Assembly: GCF_030247185.1 (NCBI RefSeq)
Contig: NC_080570.1
Span: forward strand, 165,154,382 to 165,218,381
From: Malaya genurostris
Lineage: Eukaryota; Arthropoda; Insecta; Diptera; Culicidae
Length of the DNA stretch: 64,000 bases
Direction of reading: 5' to 3'
Shown: positions 10,539 to 19,990 of the stretch, one piece after another
How the letters are laid out: the number at the start of each line of letters is the position of its first letter
Numbering within the stretch: the first letter of the stretch is position 1
Position numbers and translations under genes: made by a program
The notes under the pieces: generated by a model
What the model saw: only the letters and a program-made list of their open reading frames with translations
Database searches by the model: none
Told to the model about the DNA's origin: nothing

Positions 10539-11811
10539 AAGATTGTCCCAGAAAGTATGGGCGCACTTTGATTTCGCTGTAAATAATTCACAAGTGTTAG
10601 GTATTCAAATTTTGTTCGATATACTGATAATATTAGACTACAACAGCAGAATATTATTCTTAACATTTGCTACTTAGCCATTGTAGACTAGCTGGCGCAC
10701 CTTCTTTCGAACGTTCCTCATTAAATTCCGTACAGACTTTTTGGCGACAAGTTTTAACACTTTTTTCCAATCTTTTTCGAACTGTTGAATGTTTTCGCCT
10801 GCCGAGACATGTTTCCTAAGATGTGCCTTCGTTAATGCCCAAAATTCCTCAATTGGTCGAATTTGGTGGATTCATGTCTTTTGGGACGAAAGTAACATTT
10901 TTGGTAGTATACCATTCTACCGTTGATTTCGAGTAGTGGCAAGAAGCAAGATCTGGCCAGAAGACAACAGGATCCTTGTGGCTTCGAATCATGGGTAGAA
11001 GTCGTTTTTGTAAACATTCCTTGATGTATATTTCGCTGTTCATTGAAGCAATGTTGATGAAGGGTTTCGAAATCTTCCCGCAGCTACAAATTGCTTGCCA
11101 GACCATAGCTTTCTTACCAAATTTTTCGACTTCAATCGATATCTCGGACTGGTTTAACACTTGCCCTTCTCGCACCGTATAATATTGTGGTCCCGGCAAG
11201 GATTTGTAATCGAGTTTCACGTAGGTTTCGTCGTCCATAATTATGCAGTTCAAATTTCCAGCAAGAATCGTATTTTACAGCTTTCGAACCCTCGGCCTGA
11301 TCGATGCTTCTTGTTTCGGACTACGTTTTGATTGTTTCTGCTTCTTATAGGTTCGAAGATTCAAACGGTCTTTAGCACGAAGAACATTTGACTTCGAAGT
11401 GCCCACTTTATTGGCCAAATCCCGAACTGAAACCTCCTTCTTTTGCTCGAACGCCTTCAGTATACGTTTATCCAACTGAGGGTTAGCAGGACCTTTTTTC
11501 GACCCGTTTTCGGTTTATCCTCAAAGGTGTTATCTTCACCGAACTTCCTGATTGCATTTCGTACGGCTTTTTCACTTACTCCTTCCATTTTTGCTACCTT
11601 TCTCAGTGACAGTCCGCGTTCTGGGCACCATTTGTACACAAGTTTTCGACGTTGTTCCGCTGAAAGTCCACGCATTTCGAAACAAACTAATGAAAACGAA
11701 TAAACAACTGCACAAGTGGTTAGAGAAGAGTGTAAACAATAGGACAGGATTCTGAACCATTGCGAAATGGCAGCGGTTTTTGGTGGCGTCCATACTTTCT
11801 GGGACAGTCTT
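10539..11811 (-). mobile_element. ITmD37E-type DNA transposon, copy 1 (defective)
   Basis: The left end AAGATTGTCCCAGAAAGTAT and the right end (reverse strand AAGACTGTCCCAGAAAGTAT) form terminal inverted repeats of at least 25 bp, nearly identical to those of copy 3. The transposase runs on the minus strand in pieces. The outer flanks are TG and AC rather than TA, so the target duplication has mutated or been lost. At about 1.27 kb this is the longest of the three copies and keeps some sequence that copy 3 lacks. Confidence 0.9.
10800..11675 (-). pseudogene. DD37E transposase, copy 1 (frameshifted, premature stop)
   Basis: The minus strand starts with MRGLSAEQRRKLVYKW, a helix-turn-helix DNA-binding domain with ...SLRKVAKMEGVSEKAV. 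After a frameshift near 11495 comes a second helix-turn-helix (LDKRILKAFEQKKEVSVRDL). A TAA near 11274 replaces the tyrosine codon of the other copies. The catalytic domain follows from MNCIIMDDETYVK (first aspartate) to VVFWPDLASCHY (second aspartate). A deletion just after MNPPN shifts frame before the final glutamate. Such enzymes cut and paste the element at TA sites; this copy is inactive. Identification rests on motif spacing in copy 3 and high similarity. Confidence 0.9.
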
Positions 11812-11954
11812 ACCAGGAGCTAATTCTGCCGCGTAATAGTGAATCCAAGTTTTAAACCTCCAATTGAGGTGGTTACTCCAGAAAACAATGAAAAGTCACA
11901 CAAATTAGTTATATGTAATCGTAAATTGAAATTGTGTGAGATAGGTGAGGCCGT

Positions 11955-12070
11955 CAAGATATCAGAAGGCAGTGACAATGGATGAAACATGGATCCATCT
12001 ATTCACTCCGGAATTAAAACGATCATCACCGGAATTAAAACAGCTCAAAGCTCTCTTTTGAGGGAAAAAA
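11955..12070 (+). pseudogene. mariner transposase fragment
   Basis: The plus strand reads VTMDETWIHLFTPELKRSSP, the mariner first-aspartate motif (MDETW) with its usual following residues. Similarity cannot be followed beyond about 40 codons on either side. It is a separate remnant, not continuous with the tandem mariner units at 8-10 kb, and lies between ITmD37E copy 1 and the foldback element. Confidence 0.7.
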
Positions 12071-12398
12071 AATCCTTCTACAAACACGACATCGAGAAGT
12101 TAGAGAAGCGATGGATTGATTGTATTGCTTTTAAAGTGGAATACATTGATGAATAATATCGATTTGTGATCTATGTTTTTTTTTTCGTAGTTACTCACTG
12201 GAATTCATTTTAAGATTGAACAAACAAATGCCCCTTACGGTTGACGATCCTAGGATTCTGTACGTTGTTCGGTCGGTCACGCTGGTTATAAATTTGCAAT
12301 CACGGAGTCACTTGTCATCAGAGCTGAAAATACACCGAATTTGACAGGAAATTTTATTCCTTTTGTGTGATATCATCAGTACGGAACAATATTTTTCT

Positions 12399-12743
12399 CA
12401 TTTAGGGGTGGTTATCCTAGTTTGTGCTTTGGGGGCACATAATCGTTTTTATTTTTCTTTACGTTTCGTCTTAGACTCGTCAGTGCAGAGCAGTTCAAGT
12501 TGAACTGCTTAGGGCTAACTTAAACAGTTCAATTTGACCCGCTAAGCAGACGTAAAGTTAAACTTTTCAATTGGCACCGAAGTGACATGTCTTTTCTGAC
12601 GTGCCGAACAAAAAATGTCTTTTTCCGAACTAGCCTGGCCGATTCAGGTACGGTCATTTAGGGGTTATCCTAGGTTTGCACCAAGCAGTTCAATTTGAAC
12701 TGCTCTGCACTGACGAGTCTAAGACGAAACGTAAAGGAAAAAT
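12399..12743. mobile_element. foldback element, copy 1 (core in forward orientation)
   Basis: It begins CATTTAGGGGTGGTTATCCT and ends GACGAAACGTAAAGGAAAAA. Two arms, 12461-12510 and 12683-12732, are inverted copies with one mismatch in 50 (ACGTTTCGTCTTAGACTCGT and onward). A core between them includes TTTTCTGACGTGCCGAACAA. The same terminal, arm and core sequences make up the larger composite element at 60312-61949, where the core is reversed. Flanking AATATTTTTCT and AATATATTTCTTCT may be a decayed target duplication. No coding capacity. Confidence 0.75.
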
Positions 12744-12915
12744 AATATATTTCTTCTCATCCGAATAAGAAATCTTTGCCTGAGAACAATATTCCCTTGT
12801 GATTCATCGTCGCTACGCAAAAGTGTTCCTAAAAAAACAATTATTTTTTTAAACCGAATTTGAAGATATTCTTTTTGTTTGAAAAATCGATACAACTAAA
12901 TAAAAACTTGCTCAC

Positions 12916-13560
12916 CTTAATCCCTGTGACATAACACCCTGCTGAGTCGATATGTAAGCCATTTGGATCATCCATTGATCGTCAGCTACCGGATCCTGCA
13001 GAAAATTATTTACTCCACTAACTAACACACAGCTCTGCTGCTTAATCCAATTACAGTCGTGATAAACAGCATGACCATCAATCACCGATTTTGAGTGGCT
13101 AATTTTCCTACTAACAGCCGCTAGAAATTTTTTGCACAACCTTCGCTTTTTCTCGGGCACATACGGGAACACTTGTGACACTACTCCTTCAACGGGCTTC
13201 CTCCTCTAGCTGTCATTCGCCCACCACGATAGTCTCGTTACCGGCAGGCACTTGCACAAACTCCGTTACACTACTATTCAAAGATTTTCTCTGCACTACC
13301 GCTCAGACCAACACAACTTTGACCACTTGTTGCACTTGTTGCTGAAACCACTTAAGTGCCTCTCGAGAGGATGCAAAATAAAAAACGAACAAAACAATAC
13401 ACATTGCATGTATGACACTTGCGATGACAGAAGGAAGAGAAAACAATTTTTCCACAGCCAACTTAGCACAGGAGACAGTCGCCGCTACCAGGCAACACTT
13501 TACGCGTTCGGCGGCTTTATCGTGGCCGCCTTCGATCGATCACGTTTCGATTGGCACTTG
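12916..13560 (-). other. candidate first exon with splice donor (minus strand)
   Basis: Read on the minus strand, this GC-richer stretch ends in GGGATTAAG followed by GTGAGC, a good insect 5' splice site. A frame open from an in-frame TAG at about 13206 reaches the donor; its first ATG is at 12971, giving 18 codons (MIQMAYISTQQGVMSQGL) plus two bases, so the exon would end in phase 2. Most of the exon would be 5' untranslated. The longer open frame upstream (to VSQVFPYVPEKKRR) lacks an ATG. No protein family is recognised. Alternatives are a non-coding RNA or chance; the donor and composition are the only support. Confidence 0.3.
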
Positions 13561-14806
13561 GTGCACTGAAAGCAAACACACTTTTCGATCAACAACTGTT
13601 TACACATTCATCTTCCATCAGTATTGGATGTCGGCAGGCGCTTGATGGATCAATTATCTCATCGATCGTTGATCCTCCGAATAGCTCCGCTGTAAACAAT
13701 AGAAAACCCAGCTGCGAAATTGCTACAGCTCGCGTGAGACCATTCCCCTCCAATTTTCGCACGACGAAGAAAAATGCTGTGTTTTTGTTTGTGTGCTGAA
13801 ACGGTTGCGGACGGTGTTTCGGTCTTTATTTTCATAAGCATTTCTTTCGCAGCTCAGAAACCACTGACGACGACGCGGTGGGTCCGGTGGAAGATGTTAC
13901 TGTCGAAAAATGATTTGATCGTATGAAGTGTAATAAATCTTAGACACCAATTGGAAAGAGAGAATTTTTTTTGCTGACCTTATCCTCCAAAATCACCATA
14001 TTCATCGGACCCCCCCTGCGTTAGCTTTTGTGTGCGTCGCTCAACGGAAGACAAAAAAAAATAACCTAGGCTGTAAAAATAAATTTAACACACACTTCGT
14101 GGCCTAGAGACAAAATAACGGACACAGAGATGCTTCCTCTTTGCACACACACTCCCCTTTCCCGACCAACAACCACACACCCACAGGATTTCCGATTGCC
14201 TTCTTCTTTGCCGACGACGTCGTTTTTTCACGCTTGAACACTCCGACAATTTTTCGAAACTGCTGTTCTCGTATGCTATTTTTTGCGGACTGCGATTGTC
14301 AACCACACACACACACACTTGATCTTGACTCGAATATTTTCGGCTCAGTTTTCGAGAAAGTAAATGCAACCAGAAAATAAAAACACCATCCTTAACCGAA
14401 TCACAGCAAGCCGTGGTCAATTTGTTTTGGAAAATAACTTTTCTGGCTACGGACGATTTCGATGATGATCGATCACCCTTTTAGTGATGTTCTTGGCAGC
14501 GATCGTCACTGTTTTCGAGTGCAAGACTTTCATCTTTTCGAATGGCAATAGGTTTTGCGTGCGTTCGGAAAGGAAATTGAAGAACAAAAAAAAACACTGT
14601 TCACTGACAAACATAAAGCAAAAACCGCGTGCATCAATAATACCTCTCGATAACGGTGATGTCGCACAGGCTAGCAAGGAGAAACCCGACGACGAAGATA
14701 CGCTGGGCGACGGTTCCGAACGACACCGAACAAATGAAGAAAAAAAATCTACGATCTTTTCTCCGACCGATCGCATGCAAACGCTCGCTCGTATGACACT
14801 ACTTAC
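13561..14806. other. GC-richer spacer, no gene recognised
   Basis: Mixed-complexity DNA with CA-rich patches near 14139-14160 and 14300-14320. Overlapping frames exist on both strands (14085-14420, 14141-14380, 14447-14776, 14484-14867), but none shows a domain and they conflict with each other. The composition fits upstream or untranslated DNA of a minus-strand transcript whose candidate exons lie on either side. Confidence 0.4.
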
Positions 14807-15060
14807 TGGTGCCAGTCGGCGGCCGGTTCACATCCGCGATCGCACCACCGTAACTTCTCCCAGCTAACAAAGTGTTGATGATGGTGCGTGTGTCAGGAGT
14901 GGAGAGGGTAAGGGGCACTAAACGGCGAATGTCCCCATTGGGGATGACCCACCGGCGCTTTCGTCTGCTGGGTGGGTGGGCGACGATTTGAACTGTTTCG
15001 GTGACGCCGTTACTGTGATCGTCACTCTACGATGATGATGATCATCAACATCATCATCAT
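14807..15060 (-). other. candidate non-coding first exon with strong splice donor
   Basis: On the minus strand the sequence GACTGGCACCA is followed directly by GTAAGTAGTG (intron starting at 14806), a near-consensus donor, in a GC-rich neighbourhood with CATCATCAT repeats at the upstream end (about 15030-15062). No sustained coding frame enters the donor, so if used it would be a 5' untranslated exon. The upstream boundary given is approximate. Support is the donor and composition only. Confidence 0.2.
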
Positions 15061-16112
15061 CGTCTGGGAGTGGGATGAAAGTGGAATGAAATGTTAGTCA
15101 AAACAGTATACATTTGAAGTTAAATTAAATGAATAATCAAACACAGATCCCATGTGAAAAAAGTTTCACATGAAGGCTGAAAACATCGTTCCCAACCGAG
15201 AAGCAATCAAAACCCGTAATCCCCTGCCTGCATTGAGAACCACTAGAACGATGCTAGTTTGCCAGATTTGACCATATCAAAGCGACCCGAACAAGCATCA
15301 TCACCAACAAATCTCCAACTCGGAAACTTATTTTACCGCTGTCATTGTTCTCGCTGTCAAGTGGACAGCATCTGTCGTTTTGTTGACGAACCGTCAAACT
15401 GAATCCCACCGGATCGGCCCAACCCAGGGTGCAATATTTGAGTGCATAATAAATCAGACCTGTGTGACAGGCACAAAACCCTCGCAGAATTGCATCTCAC
15501 CAGTGTGTGAAAAGTTGAAATCGATCGAAGCAGGCAGCTCCAACAAAACATCTACAGGCACAGCTACGATGTCGTTCTGAGTCGACAAAAAACGAAACAG
15601 TAGCCTGCTTTGGTTGAATTTAAATAATCGAGCTGTAGGTTTTGTTATTATTTTTGAACAATCCGTTTTGCTTTTTCTTTTAATTTGGAGCGTACAGCGG
15701 TTTTTCTCTGTGATTTATAAAGTCGCACTAATTGTTTTGAAATTTGAGAAGCAGACAGATCCTGCCCGGCTATCGTCTCGGTCTACGGCGAACGTGCAAA
15801 AAGAAGAAAGAAATGGACAGTTATTGTGAAGTTAAGTGTCAAGTGCCATCAGACAAAACGAGTGATGATACGCAAGGGAAAACGATAAGCATTCTTCGTT
15901 TCGGCACCTGCACCTCATGACCGGGGGACCCGCACAAGTCCTCGCATCTGTCGCGTAAAATAAATAGAAATCGAGCTTCGTTTTTTTTCTTCTTCTTCTA
16001 TGGGATGTAACGCAGCTGATGAGAACAAGAGACGTGGGACCGATAAAGTTCGTTTTAGTGTCAATGTTAAGGTCATGTCCTGACAAGGAAATCATGACAA
16101 ACGATTGCCCTA
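15061..16112. other. spacer without a recognised gene
   Basis: No repeat family, RNA gene or domain is seen. Short frames (15357-15551, 15614-15829, 15832-16140) overlap on opposite strands and lack recognisable content; the last runs into the end of ITmD37E copy 2. Confidence 0.4.
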
Positions 16113-17107
16113 AGGACTGTCCCAGAAAGTAGGGACGCACTTTGATTTCGCTGTAAATAATTCACAAGTGCTAGATATTCAAATTTTATTCGATATACTG
16201 ATAATATTAGACTACAACAACAGAATATTATTCTCAACATTTGCTACTTAGCCATTGCAGACTAGCTTCTTGCGAACGTTCCTTATTAAATTCCGTATAG
16301 ACTTCTTGGCGACAAGTTTTGACACTTTTTTCCAATCTTTTTCAAACTGTTGATTGGTTGTTGTTGTGGGCAATTTGGTGAATTCATGTCTTTTGGGACG
16401 AAAGTGACATTTTTGATAGTATACCATTCTACCGTTGATTTAACACGAGTAGTGGCAAGAAGCAAGATCTGGCCAGAAGACAACAGGATCCTTGTGGCTT
16501 CGAATCATGGGTAGAAGTCGTTTTTGTAAACATTCCTTGATGTATATTTCGCTGTTCATTGAAGCAATGTTGATGAAGGGTTTCGAAATCTTCCCGCAGC
16601 TACAAATTGCTTGCCAGACCATAGCTTTCTTACCCAATTTTTCGAATTCAATCGATGTCTCGGACTGGTTTAACACTTGCCCTTCTCAGTCACACCGTAT
16701 AATATTGTGGTCCCGGCAAGGATTTGTAATCGAGTTTCGCGTAGGTTTCGTCGTCCATGATTATGCAGTTCAAAAATGCAGTTCAAATTCCAGCAAGAAT
16801 CGCATTGTACCGCTTTCGAACCCTCGGCCTGATCGATGCTTCTTGTTTCGGACTATGTTTTGGTTGTTTCTGCTTTTTATAGGTTCGAAGCATCAAACGT
16901 TCTTCAGCATGAAGAGCATTTGACTTCGAAGTGCCCACTTTTTTGGCCACATCCTGAACTGAAACCTCCTTCTTTTGCTCGAACGCCTTCAGTATACGTT
17001 TATCGAACTGAGGGTTAGCAGGACCTTTTTTTCGACCCGTTTTCGGTTTATCCTCAAAGGTGTTATCCTCACCGAACCTCCTGATTGCATTTCGCATGGC
17101 TTTTTCG
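16113..17107 (-). mobile_element. ITmD37E-type transposon, copy 2 (one end missing)
   Basis: The left end AGGACTGTCCCAGAAAGTAG follows a TA (16111-16112) and matches the inverted repeat of copies 1 and 3. Similarity to the other copies runs through the transposase gene to TTCGCATGGCTTTTTC near 17107, then stops. The first helix-turn-helix and the right inverted repeat are therefore lost. Single-copy differences include an 18-bp local duplication (TGCAGTTCAAA repeated near 16765). Confidence 0.9.
16290..17097 (-). pseudogene. DD37E transposase, copy 2 (truncated, frameshifted)
   Basis: The minus strand encodes FGEDNTFEDKPKTGRKKGPA, the second helix-turn-helix (KAFEQKKEVSVQDVAKKVGT), then a break near 16785 where a small duplication and insertion disrupt the join to the catalytic domain. 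The catalytic part resumes with an intact first-aspartate region on the DNA level and VFWPDLASCHYS (second aspartate). An insertion after HYS (TTAACACGAG at 16440) and a deletion near 16360 break the C-terminal part and its glutamate. The first DNA-binding helix is absent, so this copy is inactive. Confidence 0.88.
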
Positions 17108-17320
17108 GCTTCGGCACTTCATTTGAACTACAAATGGTTCAACGCGAATTTTTTTTTAGTTTTTTGAAATAATAATTTTTCTTCACAAACCAATTTCTGT
17201 TTCAATGATTTGTTTTAGTCTTTGTTAACACGTAGAGCCTTCTTGAGCTACTTTTAAATTTAATCAGCATCTAACGAGAAAACAGAAAGTCATGCGAATG
17301 CAAAACCACGAAAATGTTAC

Positions 17321-17393
17321 CGCAGAGACGGGACTCGAACCCGTAATTAACTCCTACCCGGGGAGAACGTTTTACCAATTAAACTACCCTGCA
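17321..17393 (-). tRNA. tRNA-Pro-like gene or tRNA-derived SINE head
   Basis: The minus strand folds as a 73-nt cloverleaf: 7-bp acceptor stem (TGCAGGG with CTCTGCG, two G-U type pairs), D stem GTTT/AAAC, T stem ACGGG/CCCGT around TTCGAGT. Box A (TAGTTTAATTGG) and box B (GGTTCGAGTCC) match the pol III consensus. The anticodon loop can be drawn with CGG or GGG, both proline, but the anticodon stem has one mismatch and position 33 is C rather than T. That defect suggests a pseudogene or SINE head. No CCA is encoded, as expected for a eukaryote. Confidence 0.5.
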
Positions 17394-17697
17394 TATGAAA
17401 ACACATGAAGAGATAGCCCAGTTCACTAGAAGAACCGAGCATACTTCGCTGCACTTGGACGCTATGGCATTCAATTATAGTCCTATTCCTGTTTCAAAAC
17501 ATGGGCTTTAGGTTTCATTTCCTTGCAGTTTTGTAGAGTTGTAGTGAAATCCAACCCAGTTCCGATTGCAAAGGTTATCAAATCATTTGAGTTGGAGCTG
17601 AGCAATTACAGAAATCAACAGCATAGAAGATTTCGACAATTTTTTTTGCATGGATGGCGAGACCAATTTTACTCAATACTGATTTTTAAAAGAGGCG

Positions 17698-19015
17698 GGT
17701 GGGTAATGTTAGCGACATTACTGGAAAACGTGAATACAAACAATACTGACATGCTTTTTCCACACTTCCGAATATAGATAATCGCACATAATTTGGATGA
17801 TTGATTGTGTGAATTTTGCATAATTTCGAAGCTTTACTAGCAGAATTGTAAAGGTACAAGATAGTAAAATGTAGGGGACAAGTCCGATTACAATGATATT
17901 AAACATGCAATTTTCATATTCTTCCATAAATCCATTTAATTTGGAAAAATCATCATCCCGGATTTCTAAATTTATTTCAGAAATTCTTTTGTCTACAGTT
18001 CCTTCAAAAATTTATGCGAAATGGTACAATATTATTCACTTATAACCAAGAGTTTTATGTAAAATTAATTAAAACGAAATGAAACAAATAATAATATATT
18101 CCACCCCAGTTTCCTCAATTATAAATTACTCCAATTACACTGAGGTCTTCTTTTACGCGGGGATACGTACCGCATAAAAACCTAAAGCATTTCTTTTTTG
18201 GTTTTAAATGTCTTAGGAATGCATGAAACATACAAATCGGGTGTAGCCTCAAAAAAAATATTTTTTTTTGTAAAAAATCGATTTTGGATTTCGAGAAAAA
18301 TCTGAGATTTCAGAAAACGAATTTTTTTATGTCGATTATCTTAGAAATGCATAAAACGTCTGGATCTAGTGTAATCCCAAAAAAAAATCGACGTTTGGAC
18401 TGAGATTTCCGAAATCGAAAAAAAAAATTCAATGTCAAATGTCTTAAACATGCAGAAATGCAGTGTAATCTTAAAAAAAAACGTCTTTTGGCAAAATTGA
18501 AGAAATTTTGTTTATGCAAAATGTAATGCAAATGTTTTTTTATGCATGAAACGTAGAGAGTTGGTGTAATCTAAAAATTAATTTTTTTAAAATCGAACAT
18601 TCCCTAACTGTCAGAAAATTGACTTGAGAAAATTCGGGACAATACCACATCTCGACGTTTCGTGCATTGCACAAAAGAACCGCATAACCCGCGTAACTTC
18701 GAAAATTTCGCGCAAAACAAACCGTTATGTCTCCCTCATTGTAGTCAATTAAAAATACTCATGGTTTACAAACATCCAAGCTCACAGCACTCAATCACTG
18801 AAAATATTCCGAATTTCTTTGTATTAGTTTTTCACGATACGCTTTGTGCGATGATTCGTTCAATTCATGCGGTTGAAATTTCGCGCGTCCTATTTTGGCA
18901 CTGAATTTCACCGTAATGCTTGTTCATACCAAACCTTTAAGAAAACATTAACTTTGAGTTAACTTTTGGATATCTCGTACTACTGAAAATTTTATCATAA
19001 ATTGCAAATGATGTT
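17698..19015 (+). mobile_element. non-coding repeat element, shared-ends family (copy B)
   Basis: The left end CGGGTGGGTAATGTTAGCGA, then ACATTACTGGAAAACGTGAA, matches the family end at 6553 and 41763, and the next 100 bp (CACTTCCGAAT, GATTGTGTGAATTTTGCA) still resembles the 41.8-kb copy. The right part near 18960-19015 (ATCTCGTACTACTGAAAATT, then TTTTGCCCC) resembles 6975-7040. The palindromic terminus GTCGTATTCACGAC is not present. Its interior is a minisatellite not found in copies at 42 and 61 kb. No coding capacity. Confidence 0.55.
18180..18700. repeat. minisatellite with ATGCATGAAACGTC motif
   Basis: Four degenerate units of about 100-125 bp contain CTTAGGAATGCATGAAAC, a short spacer and GTGTAATC followed by an A-run. 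They start near 18208, 18331, 18433 and 18532. A reversed motif (CATCTCGACGTTTCGTGCAT) follows at about 18648. The same motif with CGCATAACTTCGAAAATTCG occurs at 25690-26350, 40880-41100 and 50580-50760, so this is a dispersed family. Confidence 0.7.
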
Positions 19016-19077
19016 TTGCCCCTTCCCAAGTAAAAAGAGCGAATGGTACCTCTAAACCACACTCTGGAATTTCCCAT

Positions 19078-19990
19078 GAACTTTACCTAATACACTTCAA
19101 TCGAAGTGATGTAAACAATTTGAAAACTTTAGAAAAAGTACGTTTCATTTCCCACATTAAAATTCATTGGGAACATTATAAACGGCATAATCGTGTTGCA
19201 AACTTAACGCAATGTCGTCGTTGCCAAGGCTTCGGTCATGGAACCAAAAATTGTCATATGGATATACGGTGTTTGAATTGTGGTAAATCGCATTCGAAAG
19301 ACGTTTGTCCAATGAATGAAACCACTGATAAATTTTCATGTTCAAATTGCGATGGAAATCATAAATCCAATAATTCGAAATGTCCTGTCAGGGAAAAAAA
19401 TTTAAACGCTCGTTCGCTTAGACAATTATCAACGTCAAATCAACGACCTTAAATTTACAGAACATACCTGAAAATCAAAAAACCGTTACAAATGCCACGC
19501 CTAATTCTTCTAAGGAACTTATTTCTTCGAATTTAAAACTAAAATAGGTACACCTTCCAATTCGTCTTTTAACGAAAACAATTTATTGACAGGTAGAATG
19601 ATCTCGTCATCATCTTCTCCTAATGTCAGTTATGCTAGTATAACAGGTAGAAATCTACCAATTAATTCTTCTAATGTAAACAATCAAAACACAGGACCGC
19701 CTTGCAGTTCATCTTCTAACGAAAACAATTTATTAATAGGTAGATCGGCCAAATCATCTTCTTCTAATGGCAGTCTACCTACAAATATTCCTTCAATGCC
19801 ATTCGCTTCTTTAAATGAAGTTGATTTAGGCGATATAACTAAAAATAAAATGATCTACCTACAGGATCAACCTTTTCAAATGATCATCCGAATGAATTCG
19901 ACTTCATCACTTTTTGAAGCATTTCAAATCGGATGGAAATTTGCAAATACTATTATAATGAATTTAAAATTTAACAGTGATGTTAAATAA
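19078..19990 (+). pseudogene. Juan-like retrotransposon ORF1 (gag-like, frameshifted, 5' truncated)
   Basis: ORF1 proteins of jockey-clade retrotransposons bind the element RNA. The frame from 19078 carries FISHIKIHWEHYKRHNR and three zinc knuckles: CRRCQGFGHGTKNC (CX2CX4HX4C), CLNCGKSHSKDVC and CSNCDGNHKSNNSKC. It breaks at a stop at 19450; the C-terminal part resumes in another frame (19586 on) with a serine/asparagine-rich linker and FEAFQIGWKFANTIIMNLKF, typical of the end of Juan ORF1. The stop codon overlaps the ORF2 start by a few bases (ATG at 19980, stop ending 19990), the usual coupling of the two frames. The N-terminus is missing. Confidence 0.85.

Noticed and set aside
12912..13181. 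89-codon minus-strand protein beginning SQVFPYVPEKKRR
   Set aside because: It has no ATG at that start (the codon is GTG), and its stop codon overlaps a good splice donor. A short coding end of an otherwise untranslated exon is more likely.
14447..14867. Opposed 109- and 127-codon frames
   Set aside because: They overlap on opposite strands, neither has a domain, and the minus strand shows a splice donor nearby that neither frame uses.
19157..19345. Minus-strand 62-codon frame over the zinc-knuckle region
   Set aside because: It is the antisense shadow of the gag-like frame, which has three clear zinc knuckles.
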